Positions 8,776 through 21,750 of a DNA stretch of 64,000 bases are shown here, one piece after another. Numbering within the stretch: the first letter of the stretch is position 1; every line of letters begins with the position of its first letter. The stretch spans positions 558,001 to 622,000 of the forward strand of contig NZ_CP032829.1 of assembly GCF_003660165.1 (NCBI RefSeq), in the 5' to 3' direction. The position numbers and the translations under genes were made by a program. This stretch comes from Sphingomonas paeninsulae (GTDB lineage Bacteria; Pseudomonadota; Alphaproteobacteria; Sphingomonadales; Sphingomonadaceae). Under the pieces are notes generated by a model, which worked only from the letters and a program-made list of their open reading frames with translations, made no database searches and was not told where the DNA came from.

Positions 8776-8796
8776 GGGGCATTCCAATCCCCGGCG
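8772..8796. repeat. Perfect 8-bp inverted repeat upstream of kdpF
   Basis: CGCCGGGG at 8772-8779 and CCCCGGCG at 8789-8796 flank a 9-base loop. There is no T-run on either side, so it is not an obvious intrinsic terminator. It overlaps the end of the KdpE-like box and may be part of the operator or a leader hairpin. Confidence 0.55.
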
Positions 8797-8852
8797 AACC
8801 TTAACGCCATTCGCTGGCATGGGTCGCGTCTGACTTAATGACAGGCGGACCC

Positions 8853-8942
8853 ATGCCCATCGATTTAATGCTCGGCGCGATCGTCGCCGCAATCATCCTG
8901 TTCTACCTGCTGGCCGTGCTCGCACGCCCCGAACGATATTGA
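8853..8942 (+). CDS. kdpF: KdpF, small subunit of the K+-transporting ATPase
   Basis: A 29-codon ORF encodes [20 protein letters not shown] followed by [10 protein letters not shown] single membrane helix ending in a short basic ARPERY tail is the hallmark of KdpF, which stabilises the KdpABC complex in the inner membrane. It lies 13 bp before kdpA. It is too short for ordinary ORF thresholds; position and sequence pattern support the call. Confidence 0.88.
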   Translation: MPIDLMLGAIVAAIILFYLLAVLARPERY

Positions 8943-8955
8943 GGGAGCGCACGAC

Positions 8956-10659
8956 ATGACACTCGTCGGTTGGGGGATGATCCTCCTGTTTCTTGCGCTA
9001 ACTGTCGCACTTGCCCGGCCTGCCGGGGCGTGGATGTACGCGCTGTATAACGGCAACGATCTGCCGCTCGCCCGCCCGCTGATGGCAATCGAACGCGGGT
9101 TCTACAAAATCGCCGGTATCGACCGGAATAAAGAACAAAGCTGGGTTGGCTATGCCTGTGCAATGATGGTCTTCAACGTCATGGGCCTGTTGTTCCTGTT
9201 CGGCATCCTGAAGCTTCAGGGCGTTCTCCCCCTCAATCCCCAGGGATTTCCGGGGGTCGAAAACGACCTCGCGTTCAATACCGCGATCAGCTTTGTTACC
9301 AACACGAACTGGCAGAATTACGGCGGCGAAAGCACATTGTCGCATTTGTCGCAGATGCTGGGTCTGACGGTGCAAAACTTCCTGTCGGCGGCAACCGGCA
9401 TCGCTGTCGCCTTTGCCTTCATCCGCGGTTTTGCGCGCAAACAGGCAAACGGCATCGGCAATTTCTGGGTCGATGTCACCCGCATCACGCTTTACCTGCT
9501 GCTGCCGATCTGTTTCGTTTTGGCGCTGGCCTATGTCGCGCTGGGCGTGCCACAGACATTTGCGGCTTCGGCGACGGCCACCACGGTCGAAGGTGCCAAG
9601 CAAGTGCTCGCACTCGGCCCCGTCGCATCGCAGCTCACAATCAAATTGCTCGGCACCAATGGCGGCGGTTTCTTCAACGCCAACTCGGCTCATCCATTCG
9701 AGAATCCGACGGCAATCACCAACTTCATCGGAATGCTCAGCATCCTCGTGCTTGGCGCTGGCCTGACGCTGACTTTCGGCAAGGCTGTCGGCAACATTCG
9801 CCAGGGTTATGCGATCCTGGCCGCCATGCTTCTCCTCCTCATCGGCGGAATCGCGATCACTTATGGTGCCGAGGCTGCCGGCAACCCCATCCACCATGCG
9901 CTTGGTCTTGTAGGCGGGAATATGGAAGGCAAGGAAGTCCGCTTTGGCGTCGCAACCTCCGCTCTATTCGCCACCATCACCACGGCCACATCGACCGGCG
10001 CAGTTATCGCCGCTCATGACAGCCTGATGCCGATCGGCGGGTTGATCCCGATGTTCAACATGCAGTTGGGCGAACTCGTCATCGGTGGCGTCGGATCGGG
10101 GCTTTACGCCATTCTGATCTACTCCATCCTCGCGGTATTCATCGCCGGGCTGATGGTCGGCCGCACGCCCGAATATGTCGGTAAAAAGATCGAATCGCGT
10201 GAGATGAAGCTGGCGGTTATCGCCATCGTCATTCCGCCGTTGATGACCCTCGGGCTAACGGCTGTGGCAAGCGTATTGCCCGCCGGTCTCGCGGGACCAC
10301 TGGCTAAGGGGCCGCACGGGTTTTCCGAAATCCTGTACGCCTTCACCAGCGCGACTGCGAACAACGGATCGGCGTTCGGTGGGCTGTCGGGCAACACGCC
10401 CTTCTATAACCTGCTGCTCGCCCTTGCCATGTTCATGGGACGCTTCGGGGTGATCCTGCCGGTTCTTGCCATTGCTGGCGGTCTCGCAACCAAACAACGC
10501 ATTCCGGCGGGCGCGGGATCGTTCCCGACAACGGGTGTGCTCTGGGTCAGCTTGCTTGCGGCAGTCATCGTTATCGTCGGGGGGCTGACATTCCTGCCCT
10601 CGCTCGTCCTCGGACCGATTGCCGATCAGGTGCAAATCGCCGCCGGCACCGTCCTTTAA
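8956..10659 (+). CDS. kdpA: K+-transporting ATPase subunit A
   Basis: The 567-residue integral membrane protein has about ten helices and the family's selectivity-filter segments: [41 protein letters not shown] and [12 protein letters not shown]. KdpA forms the K+-binding channel-like subunit of the high-affinity Kdp pump. The length fits the family (about 560). A good ribosome-binding site (GAGGGAGCG) precedes ATG 8956. It is followed 11 bp later by kdpB. The sequence looks intact. Confidence 0.97.
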   Translation: MTLVGWGMILLFLALTVALARPAGAWMYALYNGNDLPLARPLMAIERGFYKIAGIDRNKEQSWVGYACAMMVFNVMGLLFLFGILKLQGVLPLNPQGFPGVENDLAFNTAISFVTNTNWQNYGGESTLSHLSQMLGLTVQNFLSAATGIAVAFAFIRGFARKQANGIGNFWVDVTRITLYLLLPICFVLALAYVALGVPQTFAASATATTVEGAKQVLALGPVASQLTIKLLGTNGGGFFNANSAHPFENPTAITNFIGMLSILVLGAGLTLTFGKAVGNIRQGYAILAAMLLLLIGGIAITYGAEAAGNPIHHALGLVGGNMEGKEVRFGVATSALFATITTATSTGAVIAAHDSLMPIGGLIPMFNMQLGELVIGGVGSGLYAILIYSILAVFIAGLMVGRTPEYVGKKIESREMKLAVIAIVIPPLMTLGLTAVASVLPAGLAGPLAKGPHGFSEILYAFTSATANNGSAFGGLSGNTPFYNLLLALAMFMGRFGVILPVLAIAGGLATKQRIPAGAGSFPTTGVLWVSLLAAVIVIVGGLTFLPSLVLGPIADQVQIAAGTVL

Positions 10660-10670
10660 GGGTATTCGAA

Positions 10671-12692
<2,022 letters not shown>

Positions 12693-12702
12693 GGATATCA
12701 CA

Positions 12703-13293
12703 ATGTTGACCGAAATCCGTTCCGCTCTCCGCCCCGCTATCGTCCTGCTTTTGCTGTTGGCGGGCATCACTGGCCTCGCTTTCCCGGCAGTTATCACCGG
12801 CATCGCGCAGGTCGTGTTTCCCGCTCAGGCCAATGGCAGCCTGATTGTCGACGACGGCAAGGTGGTCGGCTCCGAACTGATCGCTCAGGGTTTCACGGGT
12901 GCCGGCTATTTCCACCCACGCCCCTCCGCAGCGGGCAAGGGTTATGACGCGAGCGCATCGTCGGCGAGCAACCTCGCCCCCGGCTCAAAGGATTTGCGCG
13001 ATGCCATAGCGACCCGCGTCGCAGAGGCTCGCGCTCAAGGTATGACGAGGGATATTCCCGCCGACCTCGTCACCACTTCCGCTTCCGGGCTGGATCCCGA
13101 TCTCAGCCCGGAAGCGGCCTTTTCGCAAGTCGCACGCGTCGCTAAGGCGCGGGGAATGTCCGAAACCGCCATTTATGCGCTCGTTAAGGATGCAATTTCT
13201 TATCCTGCGCTGGGCCTGATCGGCGACCCTCACGTCAACGTTCTCATGCTCAATCGACAGGTCGATAGGAGTTCGGCTAAATCGCCTCGGTGA
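12703..13293 (+). CDS. kdpC: K+-transporting ATPase subunit C
   Basis: The 196-residue protein has one N-terminal membrane helix (about residues 10-32) and a periplasmic domain with the family motifs GSELIAQGF, YFHPRPSA, ASSASNLAP and VTTSASGLDPDLSPEAA. KdpC assists assembly and K+ or ATP affinity of the Kdp complex. The start chosen is ATG 12703, ten bases after the kdpB stop; upstream in-frame codons lie inside kdpB. The stop overlaps the GTG start of kdpD by 4 bp. Confidence 0.95.
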   Translation: MLTEIRSALRPAIVLLLLLAGITGLAFPAVITGIAQVVFPAQANGSLIVDDGKVVGSELIAQGFTGAGYFHPRPSAAGKGYDASASSASNLAPGSKDLRDAIATRVAEARAQGMTRDIPADLVTTSASGLDPDLSPEAAFSQVARVAKARGMSETAIYALVKDAISYPALGLIGDPHVNVLMLNRQVDRSSAKSPR

Positions 13294-15941
13294 ACGAACC
13301 TTCCCGCCCCACGCCCGAAGCGCTGCTGAAGGCCGCCAAAAAAGAATCGCGGGGGCGGCTGAAGATATTTCTCGGCGCTGCACCGGGCGTCGGCAAGACA
13401 TATGAAATGCTTCGGGAGGGGGCAGAAATGCTCCGGGGCGGCGTGGACGTGGTGATCGGCTATGTCGAAACCCACGGTCGCCCCGAAACAGAGGCCCTGG
13501 TCGCTCCCTTCGAAGTGATCGAACGCACCGCCGTCAGCTATGGCGCTCAAAAGCTTCAGGAATTTGACATCGACGCCCTGCTGGCTCGCCATCCGGCGGT
13601 CGCGCTGGTCGATGAATTCGCACACTCGAACGTGCCCGGCAGCCGCCATCCCAAACGCTGGCAGGATATCGAGGAACTGCGCGACGCAGGTATCAACGTC
13701 CTCACCACCCTGAACATCCAGCACGTCGAAAGTCTGAACGACGTCGTTGCCGGATTCACGCGGGTCCGGGTTCGGGAAACTGTTCCCGACGCGATGCTCG
13801 ACGATGCAGAACTAGAGGTGGTCGATCTTCCGCCCGACGAACTGATCCAGCGGCTAAAGGACGGCAAAGTTTATGTCCCCCACGAAGCGTCGCGCGCGCT
13901 GGGGCATTTCTTTTCAAAGACTAACCTGTCCGCACTCCGCGAACTCGCCCTGCGCCGCGCCGCACAAACCGTTGACTTACAGATGCTTGATCATGTCCGG
14001 CTGGCAGGCGAAAGCGGCAATTGGGCAGCCGGCGAACGCGTCGTGGTTGCTGTTGGAGATCAACCCGGCAGCGAAGCCCTGATCCGCGCCGCCCGCCGTC
14101 TGGCCGATGCCCTTCGCGCACCGTGGACTGCGGTAAACGTCGAAACCCCGCGCACCGCCGCTCTCGGCCCTCACGCACGCGAACGAATGGCAAGCGCACT
14201 CAAATTAGCGGCAGCACTCGGCGCCACTATCGTCACAGTCCCCGCCCGCACCGTCCTCGCTGGCCTATGCGCACACATCGTCGAAACGCGCGCGACCGCC
14301 ATCGTGATCGGCAAATCACAGCGAAGCTGGTGGTTCGAACTCCGCCACGGATCGGTCGTCGATCAACTCGTCCGCGAACTGGACGGCGTCGCGATTCACG
14401 TCGTTCCCGTAAGCGATGCCGTCGCCATTCATGATGACATTCCCGTCGCACGTCGCGGGGCAACGCGCGGCGTCCTCGGCGGCCTCGGCCTGATCGCACT
14501 GACAACGGCGCTCGCCAGCATCGTGGCGCCTTTTGTCGGCGCAAACTCCATCGACCTGATCTACCTGTTGCCCGTCATCGCCACCGCAACCCTGTTCGGA
14601 TTGCGGTCATCGCTGATCGCCAGCTTTGCAGCAGCCCTCGCCTATAACTTCTTCTTCCTGCCACCGCTCTACACCCTCACGATCAGCGATCCCGGCAATG
14701 TCGTGACGCTGCTGGTTTTCGTGATCGTCGGCACGGTCGCCAGCCAGATGACAGGCCGCCTGAAACGCGAAGCAACGATCGGCGCACGAACTGCGACCGA
14801 AAACGCATCTCTCGCGGCATTCGGGCAACGTCTGGCGGGTGTGTCAGATGAGAAAGGCACGGCCGAAGCGGTCTGTGAAGAGATCGGTGCAATGCTCGAT
14901 GTTTCGACTGTGCTTTTCACCACGCGGACTTCACCCCTTGTCGTCACCGCCGCCAGCCCCGTCGACCCGCCACTGGGTCCGGTTGATATCGCTGCCGCCG
15001 AATGGGCGTTCGACCGGGGCACCGTGTCGGGTCGCGACAGCGAGACACTGAATGCCAGCGACTGGCAGTTTCACCCTCTCGTCACCGCCCTTGGCACGCT
15101 CGGCGTTCTGGGCATCGCACGCACCACTTCGGGCGATCCCGTTCCCGCCGAAAAGCGCATCCTCTTCGCCACGCTGATCGGTCAGGCGGCTCTGGCGCAC
15201 GAACGCCTGAAACTGGAAGCCAACGCACGCGAGGTCGATGCGCTGACCCAACGCGACGATCTTCGCGCGACGCTGTTGTCATCGCTCGGCCACGATCTGA
15301 AAACCCCGCTGACGGCAGTCGTTGCTGCGGCAGATGCACTTGCAACCGAACATGGTTCTTCGGCGACATCCGACACGCTGAAAAGCGAAGCCCGGCGATT
15401 GCGCCGCGTTTTCGACGATCTGGTTGAAATGACCCGCCTCGAGGCAGGCGCGCTTGTCGTCAGGCGCGAGGCTACCGATCTGGTCGATGCCGTCGCATCG
15501 GCGGCTCAGGATCTACGCGCCGAACTTTCCGCCTATAAACTCGTCCTCGACGTCGCCCCGAATTTACCGTTCGTCGAGGCCGATCCACGCATGCTGCATC
15601 ACATATTGATAAACCTGCTCAGCAACGCCGCCAAATTCTCCGATACCGGCAGTCGGATCACCGTTTCTGCGATCCGGTCGCGCGACGGCTTGCGACTGAT
15701 TGTGGGTGATGAAGGGCCGGGGCTGCCGGTCGGTCGCGAAGCCACGATGTTCGAACGGTTCACCCGCCTCGACGGCGATGACCGCAGTGGGGGAACCGGC
15801 CTCGGCCTCGCTATCGTAAAGGGTTTTGCCGATGCGATGGGACTGATCGTGCGCGCGTCGAACAGCGAGGAAGGCGGCGCGCGGTTCGAACTCGAATGGC
15901 CCGAACCCATGATCCGCCGCGCCGTCTCAACCCTGCCATGA
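13290..15941 (+). CDS. kdpD: Sensor histidine kinase KdpD
   Basis: The 883-residue protein has full KdpD architecture. An N-terminal KdpD domain carries the Walker A motif GAAPGVGKT (residues 29-37). A Usp-like domain spans about 245-370, and four membrane helices about 390-490. A GAF-like region spans about 515-640, followed by a HisKA domain with LGHDLKTPLT (H668) and an HATPase domain with NLLSNAAKFS, DEGPGL and GGTGLGLAIVKGF. It senses K+ limitation and phosphorylates KdpE. The start is GTG 13290, overlapping kdpC. The structural genes and their sensor are co-transcribed. Confidence 0.96.
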   Translation: MNEPSRPTPEALLKAAKKESRGRLKIFLGAAPGVGKTYEMLREGAEMLRGGVDVVIGYVETHGRPETEALVAPFEVIERTAVSYGAQKLQEFDIDALLARHPAVALVDEFAHSNVPGSRHPKRWQDIEELRDAGINVLTTLNIQHVESLNDVVAGFTRVRVRETVPDAMLDDAELEVVDLPPDELIQRLKDGKVYVPHEASRALGHFFSKTNLSALRELALRRAAQTVDLQMLDHVRLAGESGNWAAGERVVVAVGDQPGSEALIRAARRLADALRAPWTAVNVETPRTAALGPHARERMASALKLAAALGATIVTVPARTVLAGLCAHIVETRATAIVIGKSQRSWWFELRHGSVVDQLVRELDGVAIHVVPVSDAVAIHDDIPVARRGATRGVLGGLGLIALTTALASIVAPFVGANSIDLIYLLPVIATATLFGLRSSLIASFAAALAYNFFFLPPLYTLTISDPGNVVTLLVFVIVGTVASQMTGRLKREATIGARTATENASLAAFGQRLAGVSDEKGTAEAVCEEIGAMLDVSTVLFTTRTSPLVVTAASPVDPPLGPVDIAAAEWAFDRGTVSGRDSETLNASDWQFHPLVTALGTLGVLGIARTTSGDPVPAEKRILFATLIGQAALAHERLKLEANAREVDALTQRDDLRATLLSSLGHDLKTPLTAVVAAADALATEHGSSATSDTLKSEARRLRRVFDDLVEMTRLEAGALVVRREATDLVDAVASAAQDLRAELSAYKLVLDVAPNLPFVEADPRMLHHILINLLSNAAKFSDTGSRITVSAIRSRDGLRLIVGDEGPGLPVGREATMFERFTRLDGDDRSGGTGLGLAIVKGFADAMGLIVRASNSEEGGARFELEWPEPMIRRAVSTLP

Positions 15942-16624
15942 CCAAACAAATCCTGATCGTCGATGATGAGCCGGCAATCCGCCGACTGGTCAGCGCCGCG
16001 CTCGGTCGGGCAGGTTATGCCGTTGAGGAAGCCCCCAACGCTGCCGATGCGCTGATCTTTGCCCACCGTCCGGGGTGCGAGCTTGTCCTCCTTGATCTCG
16101 GCCTCCCCGACCGCGACGGTCTGGAACTGATACCGCTCCTGAAAGCGATGGATCGGGAGGTCATTGTGCTGACGGCCCGCGACGATACCAGCGAAAAGGT
16201 GACTGCACTCGACCTGGGTGCTGACGATTACGTCGTAAAGCCATTCGATACCGAGGAACTACTGGCGCGCGTGCGAACCGCGCTTCGTCGCCGCAGTCCC
16301 GGATCGTCGGTGAGTGGGCCAGTGATTGTCGGCGACGTCGTTATCGACATGGCCGCCCGACAAGTAAGCCGAGATGACAGGGAAGTGCATCTGACGCCCA
16401 AGGAATACGGCGTTCTGGCCGAACTCGCGCGGCACCTCGATCGCGTTATCACCCATACCGAATTGCTGGCAGTCGTCTGGGGCGCGGCGCACAAAACGGA
16501 CGTCGAATATCTCCGTGTAGCGGTCCGTGGCCTGCGTCTGAAACTCGAACGCGATCCGGCAAACCCCGAATTAATCAGAAACGAGCCCGGCGTCGGCTAT
16601 CGACTGATGGCGTCCCCTCGCTAG
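15938..16624 (+). CDS. kdpE: Response regulator KdpE
   Basis: The 228-residue OmpR-family regulator has a receiver domain (ILIVDDEPAIRR; phospho-acceptor D53 in LLDLGLPDRDG; K in DYVVKPF) and a C-terminal winged helix (LTPKEYGVLAELARH ... RVAVRGLRLKLE). It activates kdpFABC when phosphorylated by KdpD. ATG 15938 overlaps the kdpD stop by 4 bp. It ends 13 bp before the stop of the convergent RND pump gene in its restored frame. Confidence 0.96.
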   Translation: MTKQILIVDDEPAIRRLVSAALGRAGYAVEEAPNAADALIFAHRPGCELVLLDLGLPDRDGLELIPLLKAMDREVIVLTARDDTSEKVTALDLGADDYVVKPFDTEELLARVRTALRRRSPGSSVSGPVIVGDVVIDMAARQVSRDDREVHLTPKEYGVLAELARHLDRVITHTELLAVVWGAAHKTDVEYLRVAVRGLRLKLERDPANPELIRNEPGVGYRLMASPR

Positions 16625-16637
16625 CGCCCCCGCTGGC

Positions 16638-19600
16638 TCAGTGTGCGTGCTTTTTGCCGCCAAGATAGGTCCGCACCAACACGAAGAACATTGGCACAAA
16701 GAAGATCGCCAGCAATGTCGCAGTCAATGTCCCCCAACGACTGCAGTTCCGATGGCAACACGGCTCTTGGCACCCGCGCCGGTGGAGATGGCAAGCGGCA
16801 TCACGCCAAAGATAAATGCGAGGCTGGTCATTATGATCGGACGCAGACGCAAGCGCGCCGCCTCCAGCGCCGCATCGAAGGCGCTTTTGCCCTCTTTTTC
16901 CGCCAATTCGGCAAATTCCACGATCAGGATCGCGTTCTTTGCAGACAGGCCCATCGTGGTAAGTAGCCCGACCTGAAAGAACACATCGTTATCCAGCCCG
17001 CGCACGGCGACAGCGATAGCCGCCCCGACCAATCCGAGCGGGATCACGAGCATCACCGAAATCGGAATCGACCAGCTTTCATACAGCGCGGCCAAACACA
17101 GGAAGATCACCGCCAGCGAAAGCGCATAAAGGTAAGGAGCCTGTGCGCCCGACAACCGTTCCTGATACGACAGGCCACTCCAGGCGATCGTCGTGCCAGG
17201 CAATGTTGCCGCGATCGCCGTGATAATGTCCATCGCCGCGCCCGACCCGACGCCAGTTGCACCCTGCCCCTGTATCTCGAACGCGGACAGCCCATTGAAA
17301 CGGCTCAGCGTTACCGGAGCAATCCGCCACGACGTCGAGGAAAATGCCGAAAATGGTGCCATCGCGCCATTCGTCGATCGCACATACCAATTGTCGAGAT
17401 CCTCGGGCTTGCTGCGGAACGGCGCATCGCCCTGAAGATACACGCGCTTCACTCGCCCGCGATCGACGAAATCGTTGATGTAATTTCCGCCCCATGCAGC
17501 CGAAAGCGTCGCATCGACCTGCGATTGATCCAGTCCAAGAGCGCCTACCTTTGCCTGATCGATATCGACGCTCAACGTCGGTGTGTCATCGAGCCCGTTC
17601 AGGCGAACGGCAGTCAGGCGATCATCCTTGGTTGCCGCCGCGATCAAGGCATCCTTGCGCCCAGCGAAGTCCGCACGATTCAACCCGCCACTGTTCAGCA
17701 ACTCCACGGTGAATCCGGTCGAGTTGCCAAGCCCACGGACCGTCGGCGGATTGAGCGCAAAGAACTGAACATCGCGCAAATTGGCAAGGCTCGCGGTGGC
17801 GCGTCTCACGATACCGGCCGCACTATTCTCTTCACCTTTACGATCGTCCCAAGGGGCAAACGCGATAAACCCACGTCCTGCGTTCTGACCGCCGCCGCCC
17901 TGCCCCTGCCCGGCGACAGCATATACGAGCGGAACGTTGTCTTTCTCCTTGGTGAAGAAATACTGCTCGATCGCCTGCGCCGCCGCGACTGTTCTGGATA
18001 AAGTCGCGCCCGGCGGCAGCGTAAATTGCAACTGCGCGCGCCCCTGATCCTCGCTTGGCAAAAAGCTTGTCGGCAAGCGCACGAAAACCACCACGAGCAG
18101 CCCAACCACGACCACGTAACCGATCAGCGCAATGACTCGGCGCTCCCAGATTTTCGCGACTGCCCCACGATATCGATCGGCGGTGCGATTGAACCAGCCG
18201 TTAAACTTTTCGCCTACCCGGTGAGCCCGTGCGCCGATGCCATTGCCTGCGGTACGCGCCTCATGGTCGGGACGCTTCAGCAAAGTCGCTGCCAACGCAG
18301 GCGACAGGGTCAGCGCAACCAGAACCGACAGCGCCATCGCCGAAACGATAGTAATCGAAAACTGGCGGTAGATGGCGCCGGTCGAACCGCCAAAAAACGC
18401 CATCGGCAGGAATACCGCCGACAGTACCAGAGCAATCGCGATCAACGCGGTCTGGATTTCGCCCATCGACCGGATCGTGGCATCGCGTGGCGAAATGTCG
18501 GGATTTTCCTCCATCACGCGCTCGACGTTCTCAACGACGACGATCGCGTCATCGACCAGCAGGCCGATCGCCAGCACCATCGCGAACAGCGTCAGCGTGT
18601 TGATCGAATAGCCCGCCACGGCAAGCACGCCAAACGTCCCGAGCAGAACAACCGGCACCGCGATTGTCGGGATCAGGGTTGCTCGCCAACTCTGCAGGAA
18701 CACGAACATCACGATTATCACGAGGACAACCGCTTCGAACAATGTCTTGATGACTTCGTTCACCGACAATTTGATGAAATCGGTTCCGTCATAGGGAAAA
18801 GCGTATTTGAAGCCGGGCGGGAACGACTTCGCCTGATTTATCACCTCGTTGCGAACAAGCGCTGCGGTTTTCAACGCATCGCCACCCGGTGCCAGTGAAA
18901 TCGAGATACCAGCACCCGGATGTGTGTTCAGTCGACTGATCGCCGAATAGCTTTCACTGCCCAGTTCGATTCGAGCGACATCGCGTAATCGCACGCTCGA
19001 TCCATCAGTCTGCGTCTTGACGATAATGTCGCGAAACTGGTCAGGGCTGGTCAGTCGCGATCGCGCCGTTACCGTGGCGTTCAGCATCTGGATGTCGGGT
19101 GAAGGCTGACCGCCGATCTGACCCGCCGCAACCTGAGTATTCTGCGCCTGGATGGCGTTAATGATGTCGCTCGGCATTAGTTTGACGCGGGCGAGCTTAA
19201 AGGGATCGAGCCACACCCGCATCGCATATTGCGAACCGAAGACGTTGATATCCCCGACACCCGCTAGTCGGGACAAAGAATCCTGCAAATTCGAAACCAG
19301 ATAGTCGCCAATGTCACCGCTCGTAACACGATCGCTGCTATCGTAGATCGCGGCGATAATCAGCGGATCGCTGGACGCCTTGGTCACGACCAGCCCCTGT
19401 TGCTGAACAGCCTGAGGCAGACGCGGCAGCGCTTGCTGGACTTTATTCTGGACCTGAACCTGCGCGATATCGGGGTTAGTCCCCTTTTGCAGCGTCACCG
19501 TCACCGTGACCGATCCGGCCGAGCTCGATTGCGATGAGAAATACAGCAACCCGTCGATCGATGTGAGTTGTTGCTCGATAATCTGGGTAACGCTCGACTC

Positions 19601-19774
19601 CAGCGTTTCCGCTGACGCTCCTGGATAGGTTGCGCGGACGTTGATCGATGGCGGCGCAATATCGGGAAACTGCTCGACCGGCAGCGATAAAATGCCACCG
19701 ACCCCGGCCATCATCACAATGATCGCCAAAACCCAGGCAAAGATCGGGCGATCAATGAATATGCGGGAAATCAA
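16638..19774 (-). CDS. HAE1-type RND multidrug efflux permease, frameshifted near the 3' end
   Basis: An AcrB/MexB-like inner-membrane proton antiporter is encoded, with RIFIDRPIFAWVLAI at the start and charged residues in helix 4 (GLLVDDAIVVVENVERV). As read, it stops at 16724 after VAIGTAVVGGH. One extra base in the C5 run at 16731-16735 restores a family-typical tail (GTLTATLLAIFFVPMFFVLV ... GGKKHAH) ending at 16638, giving about 1045 residues. Without it the last transmembrane helix is lost. No periplasmic adaptor or outer-membrane factor gene is adjacent, so partners must be encoded elsewhere. Substrates are unknown. Confidence 0.9.
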
Positions 19775-20043
19775 CGCAGCGTCCCCGCACTGCGCGCACG
19801 CGCCAGATTATCGGAAATACGACCATATGACATTCGGCGAGCACCTATGTTTGCGAACCACGGTGCCGGAATCAATGCCCCCGAACATGGCCGAAATTAC
19901 GTTTTGTCTACCCGTCGCCGGTTCAATAGCGGACGCTGTGGATTTTGAAAGGCAGGCTGTCATTAAAAAGCAGCTATATTTTAACGTGAATTCGATTGGG
20001 ACCGTGGCATAGGCAGGCCGATTGAAACCCTGAAGATCAATTC

Positions 20044-21174
20044 ATGCATCGTGGCCTGTCCATCTATCTCGATCTCCTTCGGCTGGTGGCCGCGCTGGAA
20101 GTATTCGTTTTCCATCTGGCCGGCCTTCCCAATACGGGCGTTGCAAGCGGTATCTGGAACGGATTCGGGCATGAAGCCGTCACAATATTTTTCGTGCTGT
20201 CGGGGTTCGTCATTCCCTATGCCGCCCAATCGCGCGAACCCGATCCGCGCGCGTTCGCCGTTGCCCGTCTCACGCGCATCTATTCGGTTGCCATCCCCTG
20301 CCTCGCGCTGACATTCGTGTTCGACTGGATCGGTCATCGTTTCGACCCGGCAATTTATCAGGGTCTGACACCCGGCGGTTCGACGCTTTTCCGACTTGGC
20401 ATCGGCGCTGCGATGCTGAACGAAGCTTGGACTTCTGTGCAGATGTTGTCGAACACACCGTATTGGTCGATCAGCTATGAGTTTTGGTATTATGTTGTTT
20501 TCGCTGCATTGTTTTATCTGCGCGGGCGTCTTCGGCTGATCGCAACCTTGATCGCGATGCTGGTTGCAGGTCCGAATATCATGCTGTTGTTTCCGATCTG
20601 GCTGATCGGCTGGCTGGCCTATCGCGAACGGGCAACGGCTTCATGGCCAAGATGGCTGCTCTGGCTGGCCTTTGCTCAACCGCTGATCGTATTTGCGGCA
20701 TATCATTACTTTGATTTCCAGGGCATTGGTGGACGGTGGCTTGAGAGCGCGCTGGGCCATGAACTGTGGTGGAATCAACTCGCGTGGTCCCGTTATTTGC
20801 TGACCGACACTTTGCTTGGGCTGAGTGTCGCCCTCAACCTGGCCGCCGCGAAAAACCTAGGCCCCACATTCGAAAGTGCACTCGGTTGGGTCAAGCGTCC
20901 TATCCGCTGGGGCGTTGCGCGTTCGTTCACGCTCTACCTCTTGCACCAGCCGGCAATTCTCGTCGTGACCGCCTTGCTTTCGACAACCCTGCCTCCTCAA
21001 TTCAGGGGCATTTCGATCGCAGCCATTTCACTGGTGATCGTCATCCTCGTCGCACAACTGACCGAATTGCGACGGGATGCGCTGAAGCCGATTATACAAC
21101 GATCGATCGACCTGATCTGCAAGGCTTGGTCTGTCATCACGCAAAAGCTACGACCCGCCCATGCACGCGCCTGA
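20044..21174 (+). CDS. Acyltransferase family 3 membrane protein
   Basis: The 376-residue polytopic protein has the family start YLDLLRLVAALEVFVFHLAG, where the FH histidine is the likely catalytic residue. An FFVLSGFVIPYA helix, a YWSISYEFWYYVVFA segment and ARSFTLYLLHQPAI near the end follow. It probably O-acylates an envelope glycan. It is the second member of this family in the window but is only distantly similar to the one at 921-2174. It is a single gene, divergent from the RND pump across a 269-bp gap in which no feature was recognised. Confidence 0.85.
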   Translation: MHRGLSIYLDLLRLVAALEVFVFHLAGLPNTGVASGIWNGFGHEAVTIFFVLSGFVIPYAAQSREPDPRAFAVARLTRIYSVAIPCLALTFVFDWIGHRFDPAIYQGLTPGGSTLFRLGIGAAMLNEAWTSVQMLSNTPYWSISYEFWYYVVFAALFYLRGRLRLIATLIAMLVAGPNIMLLFPIWLIGWLAYRERATASWPRWLLWLAFAQPLIVFAAYHYFDFQGIGGRWLESALGHELWWNQLAWSRYLLTDTLLGLSVALNLAAAKNLGPTFESALGWVKRPIRWGVARSFTLYLLHQPAILVVTALLSTTLPPQFRGISIAAISLVIVILVAQLTELRRDALKPIIQRSIDLICKAWSVITQKLRPAHARA

Positions 21175-21226
21175 CGCCCTCGATCGCTGCTCCGCGCCCT
21201 TTAGCGCCAATTTTCCTGCGTAACCG

Positions 21227-21619
21227 TTATCGGCGTGTCGCGCGTGACGCATCGATGCTCCATCGCCCCGCCCCGACCGTGCTGATGTACAGAAAGACAA
21301 AGCAGAACATCACCGCCATCTCGCCGCCATTGGCAATCGGAAACGGTGACTTTGGCATGTGCATCATAAAATAAGCCACCGCCATCATCCCCGACAGAAC
21401 GAATGCCACAGGTCGCGTGAACAATCCCACCGCAATCAATGCACCGCCGACCAGTTCCAATATTCCCGCCACACCCAGCAACGAAGCCGGCTGAACGATT
21501 CCGAACGATGCCTCCATCGGAAAGCCAAAATACTTCTGAACCCCGTGCGCCAGGAACAATACGCCAGTCACAATACGCAGCACTGCAAAACTTTGACCGC
21601 TCCACGCCGTAGAATTCAT
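21227..21619 (-). CDS. DoxX-family membrane protein
   Basis: The 130-residue protein has four hydrophobic helices and the DoxX signature: LRIVTGVLFLAHGVQKYFG, then LLGVAGILELVGGALIAVGL. Members are small quinone-linked or redox-associated membrane proteins of mostly undefined role. ATG 21619 with an upstream GGGAGG site is preferred over a longer in-frame start at 21682. It is convergent with the acyltransferase gene. Confidence 0.82.
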   Translation of the reverse strand: MNSTAWSGQSFAVLRIVTGVLFLAHGVQKYFGFPMEASFGIVQPASLLGVAGILELVGGALIAVGLFTRPVAFVLSGMMAVAYFMMHMPKSPFPIANGGEMAVMFCFVFLYISTVGAGRWSIDASRATRR

Positions 21620-21750
21620 CGCGACCTCCCGTTCGACATGATGTCGTTGCCACATGGTCCCCGTCACATCCGCGCGAGTCAAGATGTCGTTTATTATCAG
21701 AGGCTCGGCATTGCCCGGATCGCGGTCAACGGCTTAACCGTGGTTGGACG

